From Rhytidiadelphus loreus (Eukaryota > Streptophyta > Bryopsida > Hypnales > Hylocomiaceae), in assembly GCA_947034895.1 (NCBI GenBank), contig OX344763.1, positions 60,407,093 to 60,471,092 of the forward strand: 64,000 nucleotides of DNA, written 5' to 3'. Below are positions 1 through 13,271 of this stretch, in pieces. The translations under genes were made by a program, and so were the position numbers. A model generated the notes under the pieces. The model was not told the origin of the DNA and did not search any database. It saw only the letters and a program-made list of their open reading frames with translations. How positions within the stretch are numbered: position 1 is the first letter of the stretch; each line of letters starts with the position of its first letter.

Positions 1-2237
1 TTACACAATATGTATAAGTGAATTCAATATAGTAACTTGTGACCTTTTCAAAATCCCATATCAATTGGAACTTATAATATAAGCTAATATTAGAGAAGTT
101 TTGGTCCATGAATGGGCATATGACCAATAGTTAATGGGGACTTCATGACCATAAGTTGTAGTTGACAATTTGGGCCCATTGGATTCCACATTTTGACTTC
201 ATAAAGAAAAAAAGGGAATTAAAGAACATAATAAAAGCAATTTAAAAAAAAAATTAAACAAAGAATACATCAATCTTGTTCCATGTGTTTTCAAACAACT
301 TAGTTTAAGCATTCCAGCACTTTCGATTTTCACTTGGTATGAAATTTACAATTCTTTTTTACACCCTATTTTTTTAGGTGAAGACGCTTTCCTTGGTATA
401 AAAAAATTATTTTCTTTTTGCACCCTATTTTTTGGAATAAGTCACGTCCTTTGGTTGTTGTGATTGTTTTATTCTTTTTTCACTTACTTTATTTCCTCAA
501 AGCACTTTGGGTGGTGTTAGAGGGGTCTTTTTTTCCGTACACTATTTTTTTTGGTGAATCTTTTTTTGGGGTGAAATTTTTGTGCATTTTTTACACCCAG
601 CTGGTTTGATCCACTGGTACACCTATTTGTTAATACAGACCCTACTAAATACAATACAAGGAATCCCAATGACTAGCCTCTAAATTACATGTACAACAAT
701 TAGTGGTCCCCATTTATAGGCTACCTAACTTACTTATAATGGATTTTCCCCTTTCAATGTCTCCTACTTTATTTGTAAATCCTTTATAAATTTTAATTGA
801 AAAGAATAGAACCTTACCTATCTTTGGTCGCACATGGTTTAGGAAATGCACTAAGTGATCTACTTGGGCATTTATTCAATACAATCAAGATTTATTTGAT
901 TGTGAATAATAGTGTACAGAAGAAAGAATTTTAGGGAAATTTACATCTTATGTTTTATACCATATATTCAAGATCAAGATAATTATCTTCAAATCTAACC
1001 CTTCACTTTATATCGAAATATCAAAATAAAATGTGCAAAAAATATACTTACCTATAATATTAATATTTTTTAGAACATATTTATTTTTGTTTTAAAAAAT
1101 GAATCCAAATACAATCTTTTGTTGTTAGTGAGGTGACAAGTAGCCTCTTCCTCATAATGTATAATAAAATATAGAAGTGTCCACATACAATATTTGCAAT
1201 TATCAAGTGATCTACATATTATACAAAAAAGGAGAGAAGGATGTCAAAGTCACCTTTAAATAAATTGTAACTTCTACACTACTCCAGACATTAAATTTAA
1301 GGTGATTGAGACACTACTAACTATAGTATGATTTCAATTCTTCACATAATTTTCTGTAATTAACTCCAAATTTTTTCTAATACTCAACAAAAAAATGTAG
1401 AATTAAGGGTGACTTACACAGCATTGAAGATTACATGCACATGTTTATTTGATTTACATCAACCTCCATCGTGGTCATAAAACTTTAAGTACAAAAATTA
1501 GAAATCAAATAATCATTGAGTGTATTGGGTGGAAAGTCATTTCCAACTACTCTAATCAATGCAGTTTAACCTTCAAAACCGGTGATTGCATACTGCACCA
1601 CGACTTCATGACTGGTGACCGCCGAGACACTACCCCCCGCCACTGCTGATCGCCGGTCATCGTCTCGCACCTTTCCAGTGTGCCAGGGTTTGCACTCTGC
1701 AGCTTCGCTCAGTCTTTCTTGCGTGGTCCAAACTTTTTTCTAGTCGGACGTTGGCACTTGAGCGGCTGAGGGTCTGACTTCGCGTGTGCAGGAGTGGGAC
1801 AAACTCGGTCTTTGCGTGTGAATTAGGAGACAGGTTGTGTCTTCCGACCCTTGGCAATCGTGCGTTTGTATTTTTTAGATTTGGTTTGGTTTAGGAACTG
1901 CGATGATAGGTCTACAAATTTGGTGATCACTTCAGATTGACTTGAGCGCCGTCGCATTGCGTTCTGACATTTGCAATAGGCAGTGGTGAGTGCTTTCAAG
2001 CAAGCCCCTTAGTACTTCACTTGTTTAGGGTACATTGCTTCTGAATTCTGTTTGGTGTGGCTACGGACAAATTGATTAGAAGATTCTAGACTTCTACAAT
2101 GTTGTATTTCTTCGGGTTTAGTGTGAAGGGCAACTGTCATGAGTCATTACTTCATGAGTGAATTAGATTTCTTGTTGAATTTAGGTACGGTAACCAAATT
2201 TTTTGTATTGGATGCTATGGGTTTTGGGTTTAGGTAG
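1..2237. other. AT-rich upstream DNA, no gene recognised
   Basis: The first 1.6 kb is AT-rich with short chance frames only. From about 1600 to 2237 the base composition becomes more balanced and the sequence leads directly into the RING gene starting at 2238, so this part may hold its promoter and 5' UTR. A pyrimidine-poor TTTAG just before the ATG could be a splice acceptor. No RNA gene or mobile-element terminus was recognised. Confidence 0.5.
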
Positions 2238-5200
2238 ATGAAGAATTCACATGGAACGCATTCGGGTAAGGGGAAGGTCAGTAAGGGCAATGTGGGTAAA
2301 GGGAGGAACAGTGCGATTTCAGCCACACTTTCAGCCAAGGACAGTGGGCGGAAGGAGACTGAGGACGCAAAGAAAGAAAGGGAGGATTCCAAGAAGGGGA
2401 GAGCTCCTCCATGCACAGAGGACGACCACCACAACGATGAAGAAAGAGATTACGGCGATGAGGAAGAAGAGAGCGCAGCTGTGGATAGAAGTGGAGGCTC
2501 TCGAAAGAGACCCGCGTCGAAAGCGAGGAAGACGAAGATTTACCAATCTCCACAGGATGTAGACGTGGAGATTTCAAACTTGAAGCCACCACCGAGGGTG
2601 CTGACTCGAGAAGATTTTGCTAAGGAGTACAATCTTTGCGATCAATCACAACAGAATCCTCATCGTTATAGGAAGGGATCATTCCCTACAAAATTGGTGA
2701 GGAAATATTTCGGTGAACCGGTAGGTGAGGGTGGGCGAAATGGGTTCTCTTGGCAACAATGCGAGCACTCTGATTTGAGGGCAAGGATTAAGGAGCTCCA
2801 TCCGATTTTGTATCAGCATAGTGCTAGTGAGGTACTTGGATTGTTGAAGGTGCACTTTGCAGAGGGAGTGGCGTTGGAGTATGAGAAAGGAGAGAACGAG
2901 GTCAACTGGTGTTTGTTCGGGGAAGAAACCAACAAGCGTCAACGGAATCGGTATGACCAAGACTTAAGAAAACTTCAGGCTTTGAAGACCAGTTTACAAA
3001 CGGTTTCGAAACCTGTGGAAATGCGGGGTGTGGAGTGGCGGTCCATCAAGGTGGAGCCAAGGTTAAAAGCCGTCAAGTTGGAAAGAGGTCAGGGTGTGGA
3101 GAAAAAATCGGATCTGTCACGATCCAAACTTGGGGAGACGAGTGGGGAGTCTGGGGTGTCTGTAGATTTTGTAGGGCTTCAGTTGCAGCGAGGATTGTCC
3201 AAGGAAACTTGCACGGAGCGACAATTGGAGGTGGAGTCACTTATGAGTGTGATTCACATGGAAGGGGATGTGTTGAAGATTGATCACAAGGAGGCAGAGT
3301 CCAATCTCGAAAAGTGCCGGTGGAGGAAGAGGGACATGGAGAGCCTTGTAGGCACTTTCCAGGGCCAGATGGAGGAAAAGTTCCAGCTGATCGAGCAGAT
3401 GAAGAATCGTGGTGACAATGTGGGGCGCGAACTAATCAAGTTAGAGATGGTCCAAGAGCAATTGTCATCTCAAGAGAAAAAACTGTCTGAAGCGAAGATC
3501 CAGCTTGATTTAGCGGATACAGCTATGATCGCATTGACACAGAAGATCCAATGCCATCAACTGCAGTTTGATGCATTGGTGGTTCAATCGTGGTCCCTCA
3601 AGAGGGGGAGGACGTGTACTTCGTTTTGCCCAAGACCCATGTTGTATGCTCCTTCGGAAGAAACTACTTTACAATTGAGAAGCTTCAGCGAGCACACAAC
3701 GTTCATCGACCTTGCACTATGCTCCCTGTGCTCCTTTCCATTCCCTCATAGTGACATTATTGTTTCTTCATGTCGACATTTGTACCACTCATTTTGTGCA
3801 GCAATTATCTTTGTCAATAGTAACAAATGTATGGCTGTGGGTTGCAAAGCAATGCAGCATCCTGAGTGGCATCGCAGTTTTGGCTGGGGGGAGCCTGGTC
3901 CAGACCTGGTGGAGAGGGCGCTCATGCTTGGTCTTGCCAAGGAGAGGAAGAAGATCCTGCAGGACCGATCAGATGTGGCCAAGGCTAAGTGTCCCACTTC
4001 TGGTGAGTTAGTTATTATTTCTTGCAAATTGTGATCTTCATACAATGCATAGATGTATTCCCGTGAACTTCTATTCCTCTCAAGTCCTACTAGCATAATG
4101 CAGAACTTAAATTATTTGCAGAACATTCTACATTATGTTTAGAAATGAGAATTTATTTCTCTTTAGTTTTTATCCTAGATACTTGACTCCATTCTACATA
4201 ATGGGTACGCAATGTACAAATAATAATCTAATTTACTCCATTCTGCATAATGGGTACGAAGTGTACAAATAATAAGATAAGGAAATATTTGCACCGATTT
4301 GTAACGTTTGGCTTTAGCCATAAATGTTCCAAATGTAGTTGCGGTACTTATAGAAATACAATATATTTGTTGAATAACACAGGTTTTAGTTTAAAATATT
4401 CAGAATACAATTACGTCTGTTATTTACATGGCTGTGAAATGTACTTATGAGGATCACTATTGCAGCAGATCAATAAAAACGAAACATAGTTACTTACATA
4501 TTACAGTTAGTTTTTTCCCTCATTTTCCAGTCTTTCATTGTATTATGTTTTTGTACTGATACTTTTCACACAAAAATCCACTTGTTTGTATGTACACTAT
4601 ATTATAGAGTGTATAGCTGGAATCTAAAGATCGTGTGTATAATATACACACAATGAATGTAGTTTACTAAATGTACTATGTGCATTGAGGCTGAAACTGG
4701 TGTACAATGAAACGGACTTCGTGTACTCTTTGATTTCTCTTTTTTTTTATTGAAATATACTTAGTGCCCTAGTTTGTATGAAAATATACTTCAAGTATTG
4801 TCAATTCAATATTGAAAGAGTACTATTGTATTATCACGTACTAAATGTATGGTATGTATTTGAGTTTGTGTAAATCGCAGTGATTAGGTTCTGTATTTAA
4901 ACTACTACATTTGTATCAAATGCACTTAAAGGTCAAAATTACACTACTTTTCTACATTTCTTTTTTTTCAGTTACTCTTTTCTTGTGATGACACTTTTCA
5001 TACATGATTTATTTTCTCTTTTTGTATAGTATGTAATACTTTACAGAACTTGGTTGTTTGAAACGGTACTCGTAGTATACGTAAAGTAATGAACTGGATT
5101 AAATGTATGTCATGTATCATGGCTGAAGTAGATTCCATTGAAAAAGTTTTGGTGTATTGTTTCAATTTTTTAATTTTATACTTAACGTATTTCTTGTCCT

Positions 5201-6867
5201 GGTTTGTATTCAAATGTACATATAGTAATGCTACTTGACCAGTGAAGTAGATGTATTATATTGATATGTACTAATAATTTTATTTTTTTTGAATTCGTGT
5301 TTAAGGTACGAGTTGTTTGTGGTCATGTAAGTTTCTTCTCTTTTATGTTTGGGGTATGTAGTGTGACTTTAATTAGTTTAGAAGAGGAGTATTTGTAATT
5401 CAAGTGAACTGAAGTTCATTTGTGGCTCATTGTGTAGCTGCTGGCATGAAGTTTGCCCATCCTGCAAACTCTCCAGCGAATTTCACGGAGGGAGCAACTA
5501 GCCAAGCCGTTTGCTCAGCGAAGGCTACTGATTGGGGAGGTGTTGGAATGCTCAAAATGGGAGAAGACATTGATCTAGAAGAACCCACAGATCCGAAGGA
5601 AAAGAACAAGAGACCCTGGGATGAAGTGGACAGCCCGGCTTTCAAAGCGAAGCCAAAAAAGAAGAAAAAACAAACGCAGAAGGCTTTCACCAACAAGGAC
5701 ATGCTTGAAGAGCCTGAATTCAGTTCATAATTGGAGTCTAGTGAAGATGGGCTTGCAAAAAAGGTGTTGAACCTGCCCTCTAGCTCTGGTACCACTATTT
5801 CGGCCGGAGGTGATGCAGATGATGAAGTAAGCAAATTACCTCTCGGAAAGTCTTGGAACCCAATTGAAATTAGTCCCCATAAACTGCCGCTCACGACGCT
5901 ATTACTTGGAGCACGGGATGATTACACATCCAGTGTAAAGGCTTCTGTGTTGATGACAGTTGGAGAAACTAAGCGGGCAAGCAAGAAGGAAAAAGAGCCA
6001 GCAAAGGGGGCTGTAGTATTTCAGGGATACGTTGGAGAAGGGATGGATGTAGATTATGGAGATGTTGACGGGAAGCCAGTAGGGTTTGGAGATGAGCTTG
6101 AGGAAGTGGTGCCTTTAAATGAAGGCTCAATTCGTCAACTCAAAGAAAAGGGGACTTCTGATGTAGGGGAGGAGATGGGAGTTGGGAAAGCAATTGTTGG
6201 GGAGGGAAAGGGCAACGATGAGGGAATTACTGTGGAGGAGGAGGGCAATGCTGAGGGAACTCTTGGAGAGGAAAAGCACAACACTGAGGGATTCGTTGTG
6301 GACAAAAATGGTTCTGAAGAGGGAGATGTTGGGGAGGGGACCAATTCTAATCAAAGGGGTTCTGTTGAAAGAAAGGGTGAAGGTGACGGTGATGTTGGGA
6401 ATGGAAATAATACTGATGAGGGTTGTCAGGTACTTGTTCGGGAGGAACACCTAACAGGATCAGAGGAAGAGAAGGAGCAACTTGTGGAAGTAGACCCGCA
6501 AGCTGGATCAGAGGAAAAACAGAAACAGCTCGAGGGAGTGGCCCCTCAATCTACGAAAGTAAAGAAATTGAAGAAGAAGAGAAAGGTTCCGATAGAGGAT
6601 ATGAAGAATTGCAAGTTGGTGGAAGTTGGAGAGGAAGCCCACACATCGATAGAGAACCTTCATAGTTCAGAGCATAGTACTTTTTCTGAATTGACTAAGA
6701 TAGCAGCCGGGGGGGTGGATGACAGTAGTGAGGCAGTAGCCTCCACCGTGGACCCCAACCCAATCCTTTCACGTCCATGCAGAAGAAATACGAGGTCGCG
6801 GCTAGTAAACTTGACATTGTCTACACAGGTAGACAAACCTTCGTCAAGAAAGCGTGGACGATCTTAG
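2238..6867 (+). pseudogene. Coiled-coil / RING-finger protein gene, two exons, one in-frame stop
   Basis: Exon 1 runs 2238-4002 and exon 2 5438-6867. The donor G|GTGAGT at 4002/4003 and the acceptor TGTAG at 5437 are both in phase 1, so the two frames join correctly. Exon 1 begins with a charged, low-complexity, NLS-like region, followed by a globular segment at about residues 130-260, a long glutamate/lysine/glutamine-rich coiled coil at about 350-450, and a RING-like finger at about 490-540 (C-x2-C, then C-R-H-x2-H-x2-C, then C-x4-C). The last pair is spaced wider than in a canonical RING, so zinc binding there is uncertain. Exon 2 is acidic, rich in G/E repeats, with lysine-rich patches and a basic C-terminus. 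A TAA at 5728-5730 interrupts exon 2 but the same frame is open on both sides, so this looks like a nonsense mutation. RING proteins are usually E3 ubiquitin ligases; that role is inference. It lies directly upstream of the SUVR-like gene on the same strand. The architecture resembles the gene at 50378. Confidence 0.6.
4003..5437 (+). other. Large AT-rich intron of the RING gene
   Basis: The intron is bounded by GTGAGT and TGTAG. It is very AT-rich and contains many near-repeats of GTACAAATAATA and ATTCTGCATAATGGGTACG (for example near 4195-4260). No gene was seen inside it. Confidence 0.5.
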
Positions 6868-7064
6868 TGTTTGTTTGCTTTTTCGAATCTGCAGTTCTGG
6901 TTAGAATCTCCGTCAGCTACGGAGGAGGCACACAAGCAAAGCTTTGTATATTGCCTTCGGAGTGGAGGCTCCTAAAACAGAGACTACATTTTCGTGGACC
7001 AGACTTCTTTGTGGATTGCTCTAGGATTTTCTAATGTGGGTTGTTTGAATGTGTTTAATGTAAG

Positions 7065-8044
7065 GTGGCCCGTTGTATTATACTGAAGACTTGTCGCGGG
7101 GCATGGAGGCGCTTCCGGTTCCTGTAGCTCCGCATGATTCTCCATTGCGTTCTTTCAAGTATATGACTACTAGTATGGTCCACAAAAATGCTCATTTAAT
7201 TCCTTCCACTGTTGGGTTAGGGAAGGGTGAGTTTTGTATTTGTGGCAAGCAAGATTGTTTGACTGCAGTGGTTCCTTGTTAATGTACAAAGGAAACTAGT
7301 GGTGAATTTGCCTACAAGCCTGGTGGATTACTGAAGGACCATTTTCTGCGAAGTAGTCGTGATGGAGGACGGACTTTCATTAGGGAGTGCAATGTTAAAT
7401 GTGGATGCCACCGTAAATGTGGTAATCGTGTTGTTCAGCAAGGGATGAAGTATTCAATAGAAGTTTTCCTTACAATGCACACGGGATGGGGGATTCGAGC
7501 TGTTAATTCTATCCCCAAAGGTGCGTACGTATTTGAGATGATTGGGGAGATACTGACAAATCGGGAGATGGCGATGAGGAACCTTGTAGTCCACGGTGAT
7601 CCGTCATACGCTTTGCAACTTGATGCTGACTGGGCCACTGAACGAAAATCGAATGACAACACGGCGTTGTGCTTGGATGCCACTCACTATGGAAACGTCG
7701 CAAGATTCTTGAATCACAGGTCAGACATGTTGCATACCTTAAGGAATGTTCATTTTATTTTATTACATGTCGTTTATGTTGTTTGTTTAATTGGCATTCC
7801 ACTACTTTCATACAGATGTGGAGATGCAAACCTCGTGGACATGCCTGTGAAGATTGAAAACGCTGGGAAGGACTTTTACCATGTTGCATTTTTTGCAAAA
7901 CGAATCATTCAAGTGAAGGAGGCATTGACATGGGATTATGGCATTGATTTCCAAAATAGAGATCCAGATTTGCCATCCTTTGCTTGTAAATGTAGAAGCA
8001 TACTTTGTAGAGATACTAGTTCACCATTACAGGCCAAGTGGTAG
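7065..8044 (+). pseudogene. SUVR-like H3K9 methyltransferase (pre-SET/SET/post-SET), one in-frame stop
   Basis: The frame shows, in order, a pre-SET cysteine cluster (CICGKQDCL; further on, ECNVKCGCHRKCGN), the SET start with the AdoMet motif GWGIRA, the catalytic-site motif NHRCGDANL, WDYGIDF, and a post-SET CKCRSILCRD. NHRC is split by a 96-bp GT-AG intron (7720-7815); because 96 is divisible by three the frame also stays open through the intron. NHRC...DANL together with WDYGIDF is typical of plant SUVR proteins, which methylate histone H3 lysine 9 and silence transposons. A TAA at 7280-7282 falls inside the pre-SET cluster, between VVPC and CTKETSGEFAY, with the frame open on both sides; the copy is therefore probably dead unless the stop is bypassed. 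The N-terminal WIYLD domain found in several SUVRs was not seen; upstream exons could lie in, or be fused to, the RING gene. The acceptor at 7064 requires a phase-1 donor that I could not place. Confidence 0.8.
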
Positions 8045-9041
8045 CCAGCTTATGGCAAGTAAGATTATATTAATGGATTACATTGCAGTACTGCAATGTA
8101 TACCACTAATATGGTTTTACCTGAAATGTGATGGTTCAACTTACCTTGTACAAACTTGGCAATAGTATAGAGGTGGTTTGACTTGATAGTTTGTTCTATG
8201 GATGTAAGTCATTTGTATTTTGAAGATTTAGAAAATGGATAACAATTTAATTGAAATTTTATCCAACTAGATGATCATTTGGGATAGAGGGAGTGTAATT
8301 TATCCATTTCATTTTCAAAAGAGATCAATAGATAGAAGCTTTGTACTTCTTGTATTGTATTATACATTCAAACTATTGTTTTGAAATTGTCTAAAATAAT
8401 TTCTACAATTGGCTCTAGTTCTTAACTCTCTCATTGATTTGACAAGTGTGAGATTCCAAAATTATTTTTCCGATTACTTGCTTGGAATTGGAAGTCTTAG
8501 TTTGTAGAACTAGAATGGCACAATTCACCTCTTTGAATTTAGTCTACCTGCCTTCAATTGTTAACTCTGTATTTCATCCAAATCCCTAAACCGCCCTATA
8601 ACATCTTTCATGTTCAAAGAGTTTCAATAGAAATAGAACATTCATAACAAAAGTGTCACAAAATTTTAAAAAAAAAATAGCTATACATGAAAATACAGTA
8701 AACATACGTAGTGTGCTTTTATCAGCCAAAATGAATTGAAGCTCAGGAAACAATTCTCTTGCCTTAGTTGTACTTTTAAGTATAACAAAATACTATTTTG
8801 TAGTACATTCGGGGTACAAATAGTATTACAAAATACTATAATTCTAGTATATGTATTTGAGGTACAAAAATACTATCACTCTAATACATTTGAGGAATAA
8901 ATAATATGACAAAATACTGTAACTCTGGTTCATATATTCGAGGTACAAAACTACTCTAACTATAGTACATTTGAGGAACAAATAGTATCCACTAATACTA
9001 GGACAGAGATTAACAGTAACTGCAAGGAAATACAAGAAATA
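8045..9041. other. AT-rich spacer with short degenerate tandem repeats
   Basis: No gene was found. From about 8755 to 9005 a degenerate repeat of roughly 40-55 bp recurs, built on AAATACTAT, TAGTACATTTGAGG and TACAAATAGTAT. Confidence 0.5.
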
Positions 9042-12000
9042 CTACTCATCATTGAATGCCCACCATTCTCTCAAGGCATCCTCACACACACGCTGCGATT
9101 CAGAGGACATCTTATACACAGGGGTTCCCTTGACCCTATGAGTTGCAAGTGTCATGTGAAATTTGCAGGCCCTAACAAGATGTGCATCTACATGTGCATC
9201 AACTGCCTTGTCACAGAACACATAGGTCTTGTCTCTACGTCCAAATTTCTTGTAGTATTTTCCCCGGATTACAACATCTCCTACCTTGAAGATTCCACCC
9301 CATAGACAAGTGAAAGGCTCCTCCAAAACAAACTTTGTCCTTTGGCACTACAGAACGTAGAATTGCACACCATCCTCATTGTCTTCCTCTGCTGGGATCA
9401 TAAAGTTGTCTCCGACTTGAACCATGTCACCAATTTCCACTGAAACTCCATCATGTAGCCAATTCTCAACTTCGTCCATCTCCTCGACTTGTTCAGCAAC
9501 TGCAGTATTGTTGACAGGTACTAGTCTTTGCACCTGCCACTCCTGTACGTGTGAAGACATCTCACAATCATCCCAGTGACCATCAACACATGGAATGCAA
9601 AAACAAGACAATGCCCGAGTTTTGAGAAGTGTAGGATCCATCATTGAAAATCCCATGATAGAGTATAAACTCTTCGAACCGGGAATTGTGTTGCATTTCA
9701 AAGTGTTGTCTTCATGATTCACCTCCTTCTCTCCAATGTGCCAAAATACTCTGGACAGAGGAGATGTCTTCGATTGAGTATAGGAGCTCACAACCCGCTC
9801 AGTGTACTTCTCCTCCAAAAATTGCACAACTTGAGAGGCATTCTGTAGTGGACGAAGTGGGTTTTGGATTTGTTCAGCTACAAGCGCCCTCTTCACAACT
9901 GCACCTGCACCATCCCATTCTCCTTTCCCATGAGCAGATTCAAAGAAATTCCAACGCATGTTACAACCTCCAGTGACCATTGGGTACCGTGCTACAAAGA
10001 ACATTGCAGTAGTACACTTGAACTGGGCACTACACCCATCACTAAAAACCCAATGCTCCTCCATAGAGAGCCCGGCATCCACCAACCAATCCCAATGCAA
10101 AAGCAAACAGTGTTGTACGAAAGGTGAATCATGGTCCTTGTCATCCGAAATATAAAAATGTGTTTGCTTCACAATCTCATCTCTCTCCCTCCACATGGTG
10201 ATATGAACCAGAATTGTGACAGAAGTGCTAAAGTAATACAAACTTTGAACTTCATTTTGAATAGCAAATGAGTAATTTTCAGCATAGTCAATGTGTGAAA
10301 CGACCACTCCCTTTGGAACATTTGCCATCATCAATTGGCATTGTTCATCTTGCCACCTGGCTCGAAAATTGTGAGTGATGAAGGTTGTGATTGTCTTCTC
10401 CATGTACGAGAGGAAGATGTGTGGAGCGGTCTCCTTAAACACTTCCTTCAAACGCTTCTTTGGCCTGCCTGTGTTAGCATCCACCCCAACTTGGTAGTAC
10501 TCAAAGCACTTCCACTTCAAAGTAAATGAAGTGGCACTAGACAACTCCAATGCATAGAATTTGAATAGATGGAAACCACAGTGAGGATAGTCTCCCATAA
10601 GGCATTCTAGCCTATGCCAGATGTTGAATTCTCCCTTTGGACAGACGCAAGCTTCCCAGATCAAAGTGATTCGTTTGTAGATGTGCGCATGTGCTTGACA
10701 GCCTCCCTCCCCATCGCCTACACAAATCACACACTCACAAGTGCACTGCAAGGTTCCATGCAACCCTCTTACTCTATCCCTTCATTGACTCAAAGCAACC
10801 ATCATAAAATCCATCTCGACGTGGTAAATGCAACAACATGTATTCCTCTCCTTCAGTTTCCTCACCCACCAAGGCTTCAACCTTTCAAAAGCTCTCTGTC
10901 GCACACTACATTCTGGATGTGCTTCTTTGAAGCGTAAGAAGAAACAAGTCTGCCAAATACATAAAACCACCAAGGAAAAAATACTATTAGACACCTTTTA
11001 GTGTTTCTTAAGCTGACCTTGAACTGAACTGATAGTGTATGCTATAGTGGAAGCATACTTTCACCATAGTATACTGAATGTACCTTGTTCAAGTACATGT
11101 CTACGATATTGAACTATATTAAGTACAAACTTAGAACTTCCATAATACAAAATAGAATACTAAGTGAACCATGTTCAAGCATTTGTACAATATTAAACTA
11201 TATTAAGTACAAACTCAGAACTTCCAGAGTACAAAATAGAATACTAAGTGTACCATGTTCAAGAATTTCTACAATATTAAACTATATTAAGTACAAACTC
11301 AGAACTTCCAGAGTACAAAATAAAATACTAAGTGTACCATGTTCAAGCATTTTTACAATATTAAACTATATTGAGTACAAACTCAGAAATACCATAATAC
11401 AATACATATTAGAAACATTTAATTAATACTTAAGGTGTCATTGAACTCCGCAATTGGTACTGAATAATACTAATTGCACTAATCATTCTAAAAACACACA
11501 TTACTAGTCATACTAATCATACAAAATATACATATTAAGCTGTACTAATTGAATAATACTTTCACCACAGAGTATATTTCTACTTTTATTATTTAAATGT
11601 GTAGATTTCTAGTGTATATAAAGTACGCACTTAGAAATACCGTAGTGCAATAAATATTTTGAACATATAAGTATAAGTGAAGTTTTGTTTCAATTCCGCA
11701 ATTTGTACTTCATCAAAATAAATCATGTACTATTATGTTTAGAAGTATTGTTTGCATTCTCTTAGAAATACTTTCAATGCACTCAACTAGTCATTGCTTA
11801 AAAAAATGTGTTAAACGTATAGATAAAGTCAACTATGAGTACATACTAAGATTGGGAACAATAAGAATTTGGAACGCAGATACTTTGAACCACCTTGTAG
11901 TATTGTTTTCAATAGTTATACTTGCTGGAATGTGATTATTGTATTATACTATTCTATACAGAATTCTATGACTACTTTGTTTATTTAGATATGCATTATT

Positions 12001-13087
12001 TTTGAGTGTATGAAGTATAACTTTAGAACTACCATAATACAAAAAGTATTAAAACACTTGATTAGTTTTGAAGTTGAGGTGCAACTCCAGAAGACCAGTA
12101 CTTGCATTATATTATAAATGTTCTCATTGTATTGGACGCAGAAGAATGGTATTATTTGAACACATCAGAATAACTATCTATAGTTAACTAGGGTGGTATC
12201 AATATAGTTTTACCTAACCAAGGAGTTAAAGTACACAAAACAAAGCCAAAACTCCGAGAAGGATACTTGATGGTAACACTTACCTGAGTCTCACAAAGGT
12301 AGTGGATAGGATGAGGCTCAGCCCACTGCAGACGCCCCTCTTTGTGGCTCACAATGTCCTTCTTATTTGGTGACACCTTTGTCTGACCATTCCACCATGC
12401 ATGTACACATTCTTTGATGTAATCTGATAAACCTACTCTTTTGAGTCTTTGCAGTCGTAGCCTTGGCACTGATTCTTGAACATCGGATGCAAAAACCCTT
12501 CTTGTCAAAGCAAGGTTTATGCTCTCATTTGTTGTTTGCAGAACTCGTGACAACCCTCTCACCCTGTCCGTACCCAAACTCACAGCAGCATCTAGTAACG
12601 CACTTTTCCTTGCTAAAAACTCGTTGGAATTGGCTACCTTCACTAACTGTAGTTCATGTTTGTAGTTTTCAAGGAAGGAATGAATGACCTTAGCATCCTG
12701 TGGCCTGGGATAGTACACAAGTAACAAAGGCCTCATAATGTCATGGCGCATAAGTTTCTCCATGACATCCCTCCTACTACGTGGACCTGGACAAGTTCTC
12801 AAATCCTCAACTATATACTCTGCTAGGCGCAGGGATCTCCGAGTCAAGTCCCTCACTAGTAAGAAATCATGCTCTTCGCGATCTGGATCTAGAGGTTCAT
12901 CTGCTAAAAGTTGAGCCTCTTGCACTCTCACTCTGTCACGTGCTCTTTGACGAGCCTTCCTTTCTCTTGCATTCTCTGTAACCATAGAGAGGACCTCTTC
13001 ATGAATCCTGGCCTCAGCGATCCTAGCAGTAGGACCGAGACGACTACTGCCATTCTTTGACCGCTTTCTCTTAGCAGCATTGCCCAT
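9042..13087 (-). pseudogene. Uncharacterised DDE-like transposase gene, two exons, two in-frame stops
   Basis: Reading on the minus strand, exon 1 is 13087-12284 and ends in CAG|GTAAGT. The intron 12283-10950 ends in TTTGGCAG, and exon 2 is 10949-9042; both junctions are phase 0. Exon 1 has a basic K/R-rich start (possible NLS) and a long helical charged region. Exon 2 contains three acidic motifs in the order and spacing of an RNase-H-fold transposase: HIDYAENYSF, VFSDGCSAQFK, and HGKGEWDGAGAVVK. From memory this pattern belongs to a family common in eukaryotic genomes as unannotated mobile-element proteins; I know no established name for it. The C-terminus around 9042-9326 resembles a small chromatin-reader-like beta fold (FKVGDVVIRGKYY), which is inference. 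In-frame stops sit at 10784-10782 (TGA) and 9350-9348 (TAG), with open frame on both sides. The DDE role is inferred from motif order only. Confidence 0.6.
11079..11405. repeat. 87-bp tandem repeat, about four units, inside the DDE-gene intron
   Basis: Four consecutive units share ACAATATTAAACTATATT, AAGTACAAACTCAGAACTTC and AATACTAAGTGTACC. The unit length of 87 bp is divisible by three, so all units stay open in one frame and produce a spurious repetitive ORF. Confidence 0.75.
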
Positions 13088-13271
13088 GAAAACAAAACTA
13101 GTAGAGAGAAGATTTGGGAATATCAGTCTTTAGTCAACTACGCAGAATCGAAGTACATAGTTGAGGAGTTGGGTACAAGTGCACTAGGTAGATTTAGGCA
13201 AAAAAAACCCGAGAAGAACTTCCCTAGAGGACAAAAAGAAACTCACCTAACGAGGACAAGTTATGCCCATG

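Noticed and set aside
1657..1857. A small conserved protein or structural RNA upstream of the RING gene
   Set aside because: Better GC content than its surroundings, but no motif, no start context and no repeat elsewhere in the window; probably a leader or promoter region.
11085..11426. A 113-residue protein with 29-residue repeats
   Set aside because: It arises from the 87-bp tandem repeat lying in an intron on the opposite strand.
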